The notes: a model not told the origin generated them from the sequence alone. 64,000 bases of DNA from Pseudodesulfovibrio sp. zrk46 (GCF_012516435.1 NZ_CP051216.1:1304001-1368000), one strand, 5' to 3'; counted from the first letter of the stretch, positions 47,368 through 56,027 are shown. Made by a program: numbers and translations.

Positions 47368-48225
47368 CTACTTCACCGGGATATACACCTCGGTCAAGAG
47401 GTCCTCTTCGGGGGTGATGGTGCAGTCGTTGAGGTACACCTCAAAGCTGGGCTTGGCCTCCAGTTCATACCCGTTTTGTGGCAACCACTGACCGCAGAGT
47501 TGTTCGTAGGTCGCAGCCAGCTTGGTATATGGGCCCTTGTGCAGGGTGGTGGCATAGCGCCCGGCAGGGATGGTCTTGGTCCCGACAGGAGACTCCGTCT
47601 CCAGCTCTTCATTCACTTGAACGCAGGCGTCGTAACGAATCTTGTCCGGCGGGGTGATTTCAGGTTCATCATGGCAAATACCTATGAATCTTGGTGTGTT
47701 GGCGAGCAACCCTTTGGGGCCTGCCCAGTTGCAGAGGGTTTCCCATGCGGGATGGCATTCCTCATAAGGGCCGGTATGACGGACGTACGCCACATGCACT
47801 GCTTCCATTTCTATGACTTTTGCTTCCATGGTGATCTCCTTCCAGTACGTTGGTTGTTGCTGGTCAAGGCGCACGTTGTGGGCCTTTCGGTACCCAAGAG
47901 GAGAGATGCCGAACATGGAACTGAAGGCGCGGGTGAACGACTCATGCGTTTCAAAGCCGGCATCGAACGCAATGTCGGTCACGGAGGTGTCGTTATGCTT
48001 GAGCATGACGGCCGCCCGTTCCAGTCGAATTCGCCTGATGTAGGATTTCACTGATTCGCCAACCATACCGCTGAAAATGCGGTGAAAATGGTAAGCCGAA
48101 AAGCATGCGATTTCAGCGAGTTCTTCAAGCGCCATGGAATCATCAATGTGATCATGGATATGCTTCAGAACCAGATCCATCCGCCGGGCATAATCCTGTT
48201 TGGTCGTCTCTTTCGGGGTACGCAT
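47368..48225 (-). CDS. AraC-family regulator with GyrI-like effector domain
   Basis: The 285-residue protein has two AraC helix-turn-helix motifs (LEELAEIACFSAYHFHRIF; TDIAFDAGFETHESFTRAFS) followed by SPLGYRK, then a C-terminal GyrI-like small-molecule domain of about 155 residues (VAYVRHTGPYEECHPAWETL, CVQVNEELE, AGRYATTLHKGPY, FEVYLND). Rob/SoxS-like members sense amphipathic drugs or organic acids. I chose ATG 48225 (MRTPKETTKQDYARRM), the usual distance before the first HTH. An ATG at 48291 is possible but has no ribosome-binding site. Confidence 0.85.
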   Translation of the reverse strand: MRTPKETTKQDYARRMDLVLKHIHDHIDDSMALEELAEIACFSAYHFHRIFSGMVGESVKSYIRRIRLERAAVMLKHNDTSVTDIAFDAGFETHESFTRAFSSMFGISPLGYRKAHNVRLDQQQPTYWKEITMEAKVIEMEAVHVAYVRHTGPYEECHPAWETLCNWAGPKGLLANTPRFIGICHDEPEITPPDKIRYDACVQVNEELETESPVGTKTIPAGRYATTLHKGPYTKLAATYEQLCGQWLPQNGYELEAKPSFEVYLNDCTITPEEDLLTEVYIPVK

Positions 48226-48381
48226 GAGGTCACTTTGCCTGATTTGAAAATTCCAACTTGATCGTTTTTGCGCTGTTGTTGAATTCGGCATGTATCAGTT
48301 TCATGCTTAAGCCTTCAATGGAGATTTGAAAATTGTCCTGAAGCGCTCTCGTAATCAAGACAGATTTTTACCTTTTCCCTG

Positions 48382-48477
48382 ACACCGTGAGGCTTTGGAG
48401 AGTGGTGCAGCTGCAAGGCGACGGGCACGAGGGAACCGGAGGCGTAGCAACGCTACGGTGAGGATTCACTCGTCGCC
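48382..48477. repeat. Dispersed repeat family 3, copy 2 (inverted relative to copy 1)
   Basis: The block CACCGTGAGGCTTTGGAGAG is followed by a 58-base core starting GGCGACGGGCACGAGGGAAC and containing GGCGTAGC-aac-GCTACGGTG. It is the reverse complement of 22584-22679 with about one mismatch in the core. The outer palindrome arm is incomplete here. Confidence 0.85.
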
Positions 48478-48574
48478 TGTCATACCTGAGGCATAAGATC
48501 TTGTAAGGTTCGAAGACTCACCTACAATTCACTTAACGAAGCAGATGCGCCGCTATCCAAAGCCGGGACCGCAA

Positions 48575-48613
48575 CAAAAAAAGGCCTGCAAGCAGATGCT
48601 TGCAGGCCTTTTG
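48575..48613 (-). terminator. Terminator of the phenylacetate-CoA ligase gene
   Basis: AAAAGGCCTGCAAGCA / TTGCAGGCCTTTT stem with A and T tracts on both sides, 12 bases after the stop codon. Confidence 0.88.
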
Positions 48614-48625
48614 AGTTGCGCGGAT

Positions 48626-49891
48626 CTAGTCCCAGGTGCGCTTGTCTTCGATGGGACGGATCTGGGGAGGCAGGGTGCCGGGAGCCAGAACCTTGAGGAT
48701 GGGACGGAGCTTGATCTTCTCGCGGAAGAGGTGGAGCAGCTCGTCTTCCTGGTTGAACTGACCTGCCTCGATGGACAGGATCATCTCGTCGATGCCGCCG
48801 GGGTTGGTGACTTCGATCTGCCAACGCTTGACCTCTTCGAAGCGGGCCATGACCTGCTCGACCTGATGCGGGTACACGAACATGCCCTTGATGCGTGCGG
48901 TGGTGTCCACACGACCGACGATGCCGCCGAGACGCGGGGAGGTACGGCCGCAAGCGCAGGGGGAGCGGTCCAGGTAGCCGAGATCGCCAGTGGCGAGACG
49001 GATGAGCGGGTAGGTCTTGTTGAAAGCGGTGACCACGATTTCGCCGACTTCGCCGTCCTTGAGCGGGATGCCGGTGTCGGGGTGGCAGATTTCAACAAAG
49101 GCGCGGTTGGACAGGTGCAGGCCGTCCTTGTGGAAGCATTCGTAACCGATGCAACCGACGTCGGCGGTGCCGTAGCCCTGGCGCATGATGCAGTCGAACT
49201 TCTTCTCCAGGGTGGAGCGCATCTTCTCGGAGAACTTTTCGCCAGTGACGAAAGCGACTTCGAGGAAGAGATCCTTACGCAGGGAGAGGCCCATTTCCTC
49301 GGCCTTCTGGGCGAGGTGCATGAGGTAGCTGGGGGTACCGACGTAGCCGGTCACGCGCAGCTTCTGCATGATTTCGATTTGGGAGTTGGTGTTACCGGGA
49401 CCGGCGGGTACCACGGCGCAGGACAGGTTGCGCAGGGGTTCCTCAAACATGAGGCCGGCCGGAGCGAGGTGGTAGTTGAAGGTGATCTGCGCCAGATCGC
49501 CGGAGCGGAAACCTGCGGCGTAGAAGCCTTCGGTCCATCCCCAGTAGTCCTCGGTGCGGTCTTCGGGATCGAAGATCGGGCCGGGGGACAGGAAGACGCG
49601 CTGCAGTTCGCCCAGATCCTTGGTGAGCAGTCCGCCGAGGCGGGGGCCCATGGACTGGAGGAAGATCAGCTCTTTCTTCTTAATAATGGGGATATGCTTG
49701 AGGTCGTTCAGGGTGCGGAACTTGTCCACATTGAACTGAGCGCGGTCAAAGCGCTTTTTGACGTCCTCGGAGTAGCGGTAGGCGTAGGACAGCAGCTCCT
49801 TAAGTTGAAGCTGGCTGTATTGCCGACGCTCGGACTCGTCGAGAACTTCACGGCGGGAATAAATTCCTTCAGTGCGGTCTTTTCTTGTCAT
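48626..49891 (-). CDS. Phenylacetate-CoA ligase family AMP-forming enzyme
   Basis: The 421-residue adenylating enzyme has the PaaK-family layout: RRQYSQLQLKELLSYAYRYS at the N-terminus, SPGPIFDP, GTPSYLMHLAQKAEEMG, QGYGTADVGCIGYEC, and TGDLGYLDRSPCACGRTSPR with clustered Cys, then GRVDTTARIKGMFVYPHQV. It activates an aryl or small organic acid with ATP and CoA. In sulfate reducers these genes often accompany indolepyruvate oxidoreductases; that partner is absent here. ATG 49891 follows AAGGAG; the frame extends 47 codons upstream but is not protein-like. Confidence 0.92.
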   Translation of the reverse strand: MTRKDRTEGIYSRREVLDESERRQYSQLQLKELLSYAYRYSEDVKKRFDRAQFNVDKFRTLNDLKHIPIIKKKELIFLQSMGPRLGGLLTKDLGELQRVFLSPGPIFDPEDRTEDYWGWTEGFYAAGFRSGDLAQITFNYHLAPAGLMFEEPLRNLSCAVVPAGPGNTNSQIEIMQKLRVTGYVGTPSYLMHLAQKAEEMGLSLRKDLFLEVAFVTGEKFSEKMRSTLEKKFDCIMRQGYGTADVGCIGYECFHKDGLHLSNRAFVEICHPDTGIPLKDGEVGEIVVTAFNKTYPLIRLATGDLGYLDRSPCACGRTSPRLGGIVGRVDTTARIKGMFVYPHQVEQVMARFEEVKRWQIEVTNPGGIDEMILSIEAGQFNQEDELLHLFREKIKLRPILKVLAPGTLPPQIRPIEDKRTWD

Positions 49892-50040
49892 TATGTAGTC
49901 TCCTTGATGGAAAATTTGCCTTACAGACAGGGGCGGGAGTATAGCATTCGTGAACAATTTTGCAAGAAAAAAGTTAGATCGACCGTGATTCCAAGAGGTT
50001 GGAGACGAGAAACAAAGATTAAGAATCTTCAAAAATACGC

Positions 50041-50069
50041 TTGACAGTGAAAGGGGTAGGCGATAGACA
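50041..50069 (+). promoter_or_regulatory. Promoter of the tRNA pair
   Basis: A perfect -35 TTGACA (50041-50046) is followed after 17 bases by TAGACA (50064-50069), about 18 bases upstream of tRNA-Lys. Confidence 0.65.
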
Positions 50070-50087
50070 TACCTTCCTTGAACGCGT

Positions 50088-50163
50088 GGGTCGTTAACTC
50101 AGATGGTAGAGTATCTGACTTTTAATCAGAGAGTCACTGGTTCGATCCCAGTACGACCCACCA
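50088..50163 (+). tRNA. tRNA-Lys (TTT)
   Basis: The 73-base cloverleaf has acceptor stem GGGTCGT/ACGACCC, an anticodon loop CTTTTAA with anticodon TTT (50121-50123), a GGTTCGATCC T arm, and an encoded CCA (50161-50163). Confidence 0.97.
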
Positions 50164-50168
50164 ATCGC

Positions 50169-50244
50169 GTCCCCATCGTCTAGTGGCCTAGGACTCCGGC
50201 CTCTCACGCCGGCAACAGGGGTTCAAACCCCCTTGGGGACGCCA
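50169..50244 (+). tRNA. tRNA-Glu (CTC)
   Basis: The cloverleaf has acceptor stem GTCCCCA/TGGGGAC, a CCGGC/GCCGG anticodon stem, loop CTCTCAC with anticodon CTC (50203-50205), a GGGGTTCAAACCCCC T arm and encoded CCA. It is five bases after tRNA-Lys. Its downstream terminator (R1) is duplicated at 59674. Confidence 0.96.
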
Positions 50245-50295
50245 CACGACGATAAGAAGGACCTACGAGAAATCGTAGGTCCTTTTTCGTTTTCT
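50245..50295 (+). repeat. Direct repeat R1: tRNA-operon terminator, first copy
   Basis: CACGACGATAAGAAGGACCT then ACGA-gaaa-TCGTAGGTCC and TTTTTCGTTTTCT form the rho-independent terminator of the tRNA pair. Nearly the same 50 bases recur at 59674-59724 without any tRNA in front. Confidence 0.9.
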
Positions 50296-50331
50296 AGGGG
50301 AATTCTCTTTCCCATATCCCAAGCAATTTAA

Positions 50332-50362
50332 CGCCCCGTATTTTCGGGGCTTCTTTTTATGG
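50332..50362 (+). terminator. Second terminator downstream of the tRNAs
   Basis: GCCCCG-tattt-TCGGGGC is followed by TTCTTTTT. Confidence 0.7.
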
Positions 50363-50386
50363 TGTGACTTTGGTAGTTGCAGTGAA

Positions 50387-50417
50387 GAGCGCAGAAATAG
50401 GTATGGTGTCCCCATGA
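50387..50417 (-). repeat. REP-like motif, copy 1 (minus orientation)
   Basis: On the minus strand it reads GGGGACACCATACCTATTTC. Similar words occur at 51132, 55147 and 61343. Such motifs resemble those found around RAYT/IS200-like transposase repeats in many proteobacteria. Confidence 0.55.
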
Positions 50418-50540
50418 TTAGGCCGAAAAGAATCTTGGACGGATTTTGCGACCAGGAAGGCCGGGGCATTCAAAGAATAAATAGTATTGTGTCCCTGGTT
50501 TTTTAAAAAAAACAACTAAATACAGTATGTTAAAGAACAA

Positions 50541-50786
50541 ATGAGAAACGAACAAGAAAAAATTAAAAAAGCAAGAGTCTTGTTAACTGAATTTCTTTCA
50601 AATCCGCCGCCTAACGAAGACAGAGATTTAGAGATTTTAGAAGAGTTAAGTCAAATATTACCTGACCCCAATTTGACAGGATATATTTTTTATTCAGATG
50701 AATATCGCGATAGTACTGGGAAAATTGATATTGATAAATTAATTGACAAATGTTTTCAGTATAAGCCCAATGTTATTGAATTGTGA
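50541..50786 (+). CDS. Colicin/pyocin-type immunity-like protein
   Basis: The 81-residue acidic protein has helices at 3-20 and 26-41, then LPDPNLTGYIFYSDEYRDST, which mirrors the LIFYPEDGxDSPxGI turn of the colicin E2/E7/E9 immunity family, and a final helix IDIDKLIDKCFQYKPN. Length is right for that family. These proteins neutralise a DNase-type toxin domain, usually encoded immediately upstream; no toxin is here, so it is an orphan. The region is visibly AT-rich and the ribosome-binding site is weak. The assignment rests on pattern, not on a search. Confidence 0.6.
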   Translation: MRNEQEKIKKARVLLTEFLSNPPPNEDRDLEILEELSQILPDPNLTGYIFYSDEYRDSTGKIDIDKLIDKCFQYKPNVIEL

Positions 50787-50866
50787 GAAATCTATTCAGA
50801 GAAGGAAATCTGGAAATTCAAACCAATTAATGATGGGCTTACAATTAAGGTACGAGGAGGCGGATT

Positions 50867-51112
50867 ATGATGTTGCCTAAAGATGTGTTCACAAATCATG
50901 ATCTTGCACGGTTTATAGCAGAGATGGCCGAGGAGGTAGGGAAACCTGAATGTAATTGGGAGAATGATTCCTTGCCTCGTTTTCTCGAAGCTATGGCCGC
51001 TTGGTCTGAAAACTTTGATGGTTATTATAAATTCCATGGGATTGATATGAATAAAGAGCCAAAATGGAGATTATTTGCCGATCTCCTAATGGCTGGGACG
51101 ATGTATGAGTAA
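50867..51112 (+). CDS. DUF7660-like small protein, putative immunity
   Basis: The 81-residue protein starts at ATG 50867 (a second ATG follows at once) after GAGGAGG. Its pattern, WENDSLPRFLEAMAAWSENF then GYYKFHGI and PKWRLFADLLMAGTMYE, matches the W-N-x-FLEA-x-AW ... P-W-x-x-FA ... YE scheme of the DUF7660 family, whose members are frequent in toxin-immunity arrays. It lies 80 bases after the immunity-like gene and ends just before repeat R2. Function is inferred from pattern and neighbour only. Confidence 0.65.
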   Translation: MMLPKDVFTNHDLARFIAEMAEEVGKPECNWENDSLPRFLEAMAAWSENFDGYYKFHGIDMNKEPKWRLFADLLMAGTMYE

Positions 51113-51131
51113 TGATTGTGAATTAGAGGGA

Positions 51132-51200
51132 GCACCATGCCAATTTCTCCCTCCCCATACGATCTATCAGGCCCGCCATGAGCGGGCCTTTCTGTTTTGT
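51132..51200 (+). repeat. Direct repeat R2, first copy (REP-like motif plus terminator)
   Basis: GCACCATGCCAATTTCTCCC then TCCCCATACGATCTATCAGG leads into a GGCCCGC-atga-GCGGGCC terminator with TTTCTGTTTT. About 58 of 68 bases match 61343-61411. It terminates the immunity-gene unit. Confidence 0.85.
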
Positions 51201-51329
51201 CTTTGATATATTCAGATAGTTGCCTGTGTAGGCAGGTCATGGTCTGCGCGGGAACAATGGTTTTTTCCCCGGATTCGTGTATAGAGGTACTAAGTATAGA
51301 AGTACATTTTGGGGTCTTCGGAGGAGCGC

Positions 51330-54035
51330 ATGGGTAGTGTCAGACGAATAGGTCGCAAGTTCTCACATTCAAAAGTTGGTCTTTTGTTTTTGGGTGTAAT
51401 TACGACTGTTTTCTTGCTGCTTGTCTTTCTGTTGAATGTTTCTCTTTCAGAGAAAACGTATAACATCCTCATTCTTCATTCCTATCATCACGGCTATGAA
51501 TGGACGGACAATATCAATCAGGGAATCCTGAGAGAGATTGAAACGAATGGGTCAGGTGAAATCAGTGTATTCGTCGAATACATGGACACCAAACGGTATG
51601 ACTACCAAGAGATGCTTCCGAACCTGGTGCGCATATACAACCAGAAATATCTCAATAAAGATTTTGATGTCATCATCGCCTGTGATGACAACGCCCTCAG
51701 CTTACTGATTGAAAACCATGAGACGACCTTCAAAGATGTCCCAGTCGTCTTTTGCGGCATCAACAGCGAGTCCCTGTCTCTGAAAGCGCGGGAATATGGC
51801 TACACCGGTGTGATGGACAAGAAAGACATCAAGGGAACCATTGAAATAGCCCTGAATCTGATGCCATCCCTGAGCGAACTCATTGTTATCAGTGATGAAA
51901 CCACAACAGGCAAGGTGCTGTTGGAGCAATACCGCAGCGTGGCCGCAGACTTTCGTGACAGGGTGAATTTCGTCGAGTTTTCCAACCTCAAGCAGGATGT
52001 GCTTGTGTCTAAGCTGAAGGCCTTGCCGAAAGATACGGCGGTGCTCCTGCTGTCACTTTTCAGTCTGCCAGGCGAAGAACCCCTCAGCATGGGGGGGGCG
52101 GTGAACCTGATCTCCTCCCACACGGTCGCTCCGATATTTGCTCTGAACGACGTATATATCGGCAAGGGCGTTGTGGGCGGCAGCGTCATCAGCGGCATCG
52201 ATCAGGGAGAAAAGGCTGCACGGCTTGCCAAGCTCGTATTGAATGGAGTGCAGACCAGGAACATCCCCTTGATATCCAAGGACACGACTGTTCCCATGTT
52301 CGACTATTCCGTTTTGGTGGCGAAAAAACTGTCTCAGGACAACGTGCCTGCCGGCAGTGTCTTCATCAATAAGCCATTCTCCATTTATGAGGAATATGCG
52401 GCATATATCTGGATGGTTGTGGCTATCATCGTCGCACAGGGAATTACCATCGCATTACTGGTACTGAGTAATATCAAGAAGAACCGTGCTGAACAGGCGC
52501 TCCGAGTCAGCGAAAAGAAATACAGAAACATTTTCGAAACGGCCAATGAAGGGATTTGGGTCGGCGATAAGAAGCAGACGACGTTAATGGTCAACAAGGT
52601 CCTTCCGCTCATGCTTGGCTACACTGTTGATGAAATGGTTGGTCGTTCCATCTGCGATTTCATGCATCCGGATGAAATGGCGGACCATGAGGAACAAATC
52701 CGCAAGCGCAAACAGGGCCTCGATACCGTCTACGAAAGGCGTTTCGTCACCAAGAGTGGAGATGATCTGTGGTGCCTCGTTTCTGCGAAAGGGGTGTCGG
52801 ATGAGCGTGGAGACTTCGAGGGCTCCTTCTCCATGATTTCCGACATCAGTGATAGAAAGCTTATTGAAGAACGCCTGCTGGAAGCCAAGGATAAAGCGGA
52901 AGAAGCCAACATGGCCAAGGATGAATTTCTTGCGAACATGAGCCATGAGTTGCGCACTCCATTGAACGGCATATTGGGGATGCTGCAACTGTTGCAGGGC
53001 ACTTCCCTGAGAAATGAGCAGAAGGAATACGCCACCAATGCTCTCACGGCAGGCAGGCGATTGACGCGGCTGTTGAGCGATCTTCTCGATATCTCTCGAA
53101 TAGAAGCGAGAAAACTTGAGATTCGCCGGGATGTTTTCAAGATCCGCAACACCATGGCCGGTGTCATGGAACTCATGCATGCAACCGCCGAAGAAAAGAA
53201 CCTCGATGTGAGTTTGTATGTGGATGAAGGGATTCCCTATGAACTTGTTGGCGATGCCACACGGCTGCAGCAGGTGCTCATCAACCTCATAGGCAATGCC
53301 ATAAAATTCACTGATTCCGGTTACATCAAAGTCGAAGCTGTCCAACTCCCGATCCACAAGGGCGGTGAAGAGAGAATCCTCTTTATTGTGTCTGATTCGG
53401 GCGTCGGCATCCCCGATGACAAGCTGGATTCAATGTTTGATCCGTTTACCCAGGGAGAGCGGTCATACAAACGTCAATATCAGGGCGTTGGGCTTGGGCT
53501 GCAAATAGTGAAGCGACTCACCTTGCTGATGCGTGGGACACTTTCTCTGAATAGCGAAGAAGGCGTCGGGACTGCGGTATATGTGGCCATCCCATTCGAT
53601 GTGCCTACTGAAAAGGTTGAATCCTCGGAAGATGTCCCTGAAGTGAGTGAACGGCTGACAACGGATATGAAGAAAGCGCTTGTTGTGGAGGATGATCGCC
53701 TCAACAGGATATTCCTCACACGCCATCTTGAGAAACTCGGGCTTGAAGTGGGTGTGGCAGAAGACGGAATCAAGGCGTTGGAAGCAGTAGAAAGGACGTC
53801 TTATGATATCATCCTGATGGATATCCAAATGCCCAACATGGATGGAATCGAGACGACGAAAATAATCCGTTCCGATTCAAGATATTTGGCCAATTCGAAC
53901 ACACCGATTATCGCCATCACAGCGTATGCAATGGATGGCGACAGGGAAAAATTCCTCAAGGCCGGGATGGACGAGTACATTCCGAAACCAGTTGATATCA
54001 AGGACTTGAAGAATGTCCTTTCGATCGGCAAGTGA
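51330..54035 (+). CDS. Hybrid sensor histidine kinase with ABC-substrate-binding-like sensor and receiver
   Basis: The 901-residue protein has an N-terminal membrane anchor (17-36), a periplasmic ABC_sub_bind-like domain (about 43-350: ILILHSYHHGYEWTDN, IACDDNAL, FCGINSE), a second helix (360-381), a PAS domain (390-510), HisKA with His539 (SHELRTPL), HATPase (about 640-755: NLIGNAIKFT, DSGVGIPDD, GVGLGLQIV) and a C-terminal receiver with phosphoacceptor Asp831 (ILMDIQMP). It probably senses an extracellular small molecule and relays phosphate through its own receiver. No HPt or output domain is present. ATG 51330 follows GGAGGAG. Confidence 0.93.
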   Translation: MGSVRRIGRKFSHSKVGLLFLGVITTVFLLLVFLLNVSLSEKTYNILILHSYHHGYEWTDNINQGILREIETNGSGEISVFVEYMDTKRYDYQEMLPNLVRIYNQKYLNKDFDVIIACDDNALSLLIENHETTFKDVPVVFCGINSESLSLKAREYGYTGVMDKKDIKGTIEIALNLMPSLSELIVISDETTTGKVLLEQYRSVAADFRDRVNFVEFSNLKQDVLVSKLKALPKDTAVLLLSLFSLPGEEPLSMGGAVNLISSHTVAPIFALNDVYIGKGVVGGSVISGIDQGEKAARLAKLVLNGVQTRNIPLISKDTTVPMFDYSVLVAKKLSQDNVPAGSVFINKPFSIYEEYAAYIWMVVAIIVAQGITIALLVLSNIKKNRAEQALRVSEKKYRNIFETANEGIWVGDKKQTTLMVNKVLPLMLGYTVDEMVGRSICDFMHPDEMADHEEQIRKRKQGLDTVYERRFVTKSGDDLWCLVSAKGVSDERGDFEGSFSMISDISDRKLIEERLLEAKDKAEEANMAKDEFLANMSHELRTPLNGILGMLQLLQGTSLRNEQKEYATNALTAGRRLTRLLSDLLDISRIEARKLEIRRDVFKIRNTMAGVMELMHATAEEKNLDVSLYVDEGIPYELVGDATRLQQVLINLIGNAIKFTDSGYIKVEAVQLPIHKGGEERILFIVSDSGVGIPDDKLDSMFDPFTQGERSYKRQYQGVGLGLQIVKRLTLLMRGTLSLNSEEGVGTAVYVAIPFDVPTEKVESSEDVPEVSERLTTDMKKALVVEDDRLNRIFLTRHLEKLGLEVGVAEDGIKALEAVERTSYDIILMDIQMPNMDGIETTKIIRSDSRYLANSNTPIIAITAYAMDGDREKFLKAGMDEYIPKPVDIKDLKNVLSIGK

Positions 54036-54205
54036 TGCAGTAGTGTTAGCAGGCGTGTCAGGACGCGCCATTACCCGCTCAAGTGGCTACACAGAACAGT
54101 CGATGTAGATCAGTTCAGGAGAGGACAAATCGTTTAGGGGGTGGACAACCTAAGCAGGAAGTGTACAGATTAACATAATCTGGAACATAAACTGTGGTGG
54201 ATCAC

Positions 54206-55105
54206 ATGGAGAACCTACTTCTTCTTATACTGTGCTTTAGCCTCGGACTGATTTTCAAATTAAGCGGACTCATTGAGGAAAAAGCGTCGGACGCACTGAA
54301 TGTCCTGATCATATACTTGGCGCTTCCAGCACTCGCCCTATTATATACACACTCATTACCACTAGGGCCCGAATTGTTCCTTCCTGCATCCATGGGCTGG
54401 ATTGTTTTCTTCCTAGGCTATTGGTTTTTCACTTTTATAGGCAAGCTGTTGGGGTTGGACAGGAAGACGGTGGTCTGTCTTACTTTGGTAGGCGGTTTAG
54501 GTAACACCTCGTTTGTTGGGCTACCCCTCATTGAAGTGGCTTTTGGTCCGGATTACATAGGGATAGGTATGCTCTGTGATCAGGCTGGCAGCTTTCTGGC
54601 ACTCTCGGTCCCGGGAGTTATTCTTGCTGCTAAAACTTCAGGGCAGAACATCGCAACCAAGGATTTGGTTAAGCGTATTCTCATGTTTCCACCCCTAATC
54701 GCTTTAATCTTGGGCTTTACTTTGCAGCCGTTCCCTTTCCCTGATTGGATGCAAGGCTTGTTAGCCCGACTGGGCAGCATGCTAACCCCCTTAGCAATGA
54801 TTTCTGTGGGGCTGACACTCAGACTCGGTGAAGTTACTCGCGACATCAAAGAAGTTTGTTTGGGGTTAGGCTTCAAACTCCTTTTGGCCCCTATCGCTAT
54901 TTATATACTTTTTATGGGGATACTAGGCTTAGATGATATAGTTACTCGAGTGACAATCTTCGAGGCTGCTATGGGACCCATGGTCACGGCAGGAATTATT
55001 GCGATCCGTTACGAGCTCCGCCCGAGGTTGGCTGCCAGTTTAATGGGAATTGGAACGCCTCTCTCCTTTGTAACACTGTGGGGCTGGTATCAATTTATAC
55101 AATAG
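54206..55105 (+). CDS. AEC-family transporter
   Basis: The 299-residue membrane protein has about ten hydrophobic segments and the AEC features NVLIIYLALPALALLY (N-terminal crossover), VGGLGNTSFVGLPLIE and the mirrored APIAIYILFMGILG / FEAAMGPMVTAGIIA half. AEC proteins are secondary transporters of organic acids such as malonate or malate. ATG 54206 follows GGTGG; a GTG four codons upstream is possible. It is flanked by a REP-like motif downstream. Confidence 0.87.
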   Translation: MENLLLLILCFSLGLIFKLSGLIEEKASDALNVLIIYLALPALALLYTHSLPLGPELFLPASMGWIVFFLGYWFFTFIGKLLGLDRKTVVCLTLVGGLGNTSFVGLPLIEVAFGPDYIGIGMLCDQAGSFLALSVPGVILAAKTSGQNIATKDLVKRILMFPPLIALILGFTLQPFPFPDWMQGLLARLGSMLTPLAMISVGLTLRLGEVTRDIKEVCLGLGFKLLLAPIAIYILFMGILGLDDIVTRVTIFEAAMGPMVTAGIIAIRYELRPRLAASLMGIGTPLSFVTLWGWYQFIQ

Positions 55106-55175
55106 GGAATTAAGGGGACACTTACTAATTCTTGTCCGTACAGGAGAAGGGCACCATACCTACTCCGTATTCACG
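55104..55175. repeat. REP-like motif, copy 3
   Basis: GGGAATTAAGGGGACACTTA followed by GGGCACCATACCTACTCCGT resembles the motifs at 50387, 51132 and 61343. It starts at the AEC stop codon. Confidence 0.5.
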
Positions 55176-55183
55176 CATAATCT

Positions 55184-55627
55184 CTAGTAGATCGACTTCA
55201 CTTCCTCGAGCACGAAGGTGCTTCGTGTGGCGTTGACTCCTTTGGTGTCGGCGAATTGCTTCATGACTACGTCCGAATAGTGCCGCAGATCGCGAGCCAC
55301 GATCTCCACCATCAGGTCCACGTCGCCGGAAACGGCGAATACGCTGACAACGCCTTCTATCTGGGCGAGGATGTGGGCCAGTTCATTCCATCCGACACTG
55401 GGATCGCGGAATACGCCGCAATAGGCGCGAACAGAATATCCCAACTTTTCTCGATCCGTGAGCGCGCGATAACCGACGATCACTCCCTCTTTCTCCAGCC
55501 GGGATATTCGGCGTGAGCAGCTGGAGTGGGAAAGGTTCACTCGTTCGGCCAACTCCATATTGGAGAGACGTCCGTTCTCTTGCAGGGCGGCAATGATCTG
55601 CCTGTCTGTTTCATCCAGCTTTGTCAT
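55184..55627 (-). CDS. Lrp/AsnC-family transcriptional regulator
   Basis: The 147-residue protein has the AsnC HTH (LDETDRQIIAALQENGRLSN, AERVNLSHSSCSRRISRLEKEGVI) and a RAM ligand domain (VSVFAVSGDVDLMVEIVARD). Lrp-type proteins bind amino acids and control nearby metabolism or transport. ATG 55627 gives the family-typical start MTKLDETD. It is divergent from the 36-residue small ORF at 55861, and a 233-base region lies between. The AEC transporter is convergent and a possible target. Confidence 0.92.
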   Translation of the reverse strand: MTKLDETDRQIIAALQENGRLSNMELAERVNLSHSSCSRRISRLEKEGVIVGYRALTDREKLGYSVRAYCGVFRDPSVGWNELAHILAQIEGVVSVFAVSGDVDLMVEIVARDLRHYSDVVMKQFADTKGVNATRSTFVLEEVKSIY

Positions 55628-55860
55628 CTGCAAACTCTTTGCGTTTTGTCTATTCAAATGGGAGGGGTTTTGGTTAATCTGTGCGATAAAGTCATTTTAT
55701 TGGTGAATGTTTGATAATTCAAGCTGCTTTTATAAAAACTTTGCATAATTTGATTCCAATTGCGTATTCTTGTGCGGCTGTTTCAGCAAGGAACTGTCGT
55801 TGATTTGGGAATACTGTAGGCACAACGAGATTGAGCCATTCAAGCTATTGGGAGAGTAGA

Positions 55861-55971
55861 GTGATTCGTTTCAAGATGAAGAAGGTTATGTTGGGATTCA
55901 AAGATTTTTGCGTGGGCGTGTATTCCATCCAGCACCGTTTGCACATGCCCCCACGTCCACCTTTCCTGTAA
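55861..55971 (+). CDS. Small ORF, 36 aa, divergent from the Lrp gene
   Basis: The frame starts with GTG, preceded by TTGGGAGAG at a good distance, and runs 36 codons to TAA. The peptide is basic with a short hydrophobic stretch (MLGFKDFCVGVYSI) and a Pro-rich C-terminus (HMPPRPPFL). Downstream come a GGAAC/GTTCC hairpin and then a strong terminator at 56028, so a short transcript is plausible. I do not recognise the peptide. It may be a regulatory leader or a true miniprotein under Lrp control. Confidence 0.5.
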   Translation: MIRFKMKKVMLGFKDFCVGVYSIQHRLHMPPRPPFL

Positions 55972-56027
55972 GTATGAACCGCCAGGAACATCCCGCTACG
56001 TAGCGGTGGTGGTTCCGAACACAGGAG

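Larger units (their letters stand above)
48226..48625. other. Intergenic region with repeat family 3 copy 2
   Basis: 400 bases containing the AraC promoter region, the second copy of repeat family 3 and the terminator of the ligase gene. No gene is seen. Confidence 0.6.

Noticed and set aside
48545-50044. 499-codon plus-strand frame opposite the phenylacetate-CoA ligase
   Set aside because: Antisense shadow running through the ligase terminator.
54036-54205. Possible insertion-sequence relic (GTGGACAACCTAAGC and a CAGATTA/TAATCTG palindrome)
   Set aside because: No transposase fragment can be read in any frame and no flanking duplication is visible.
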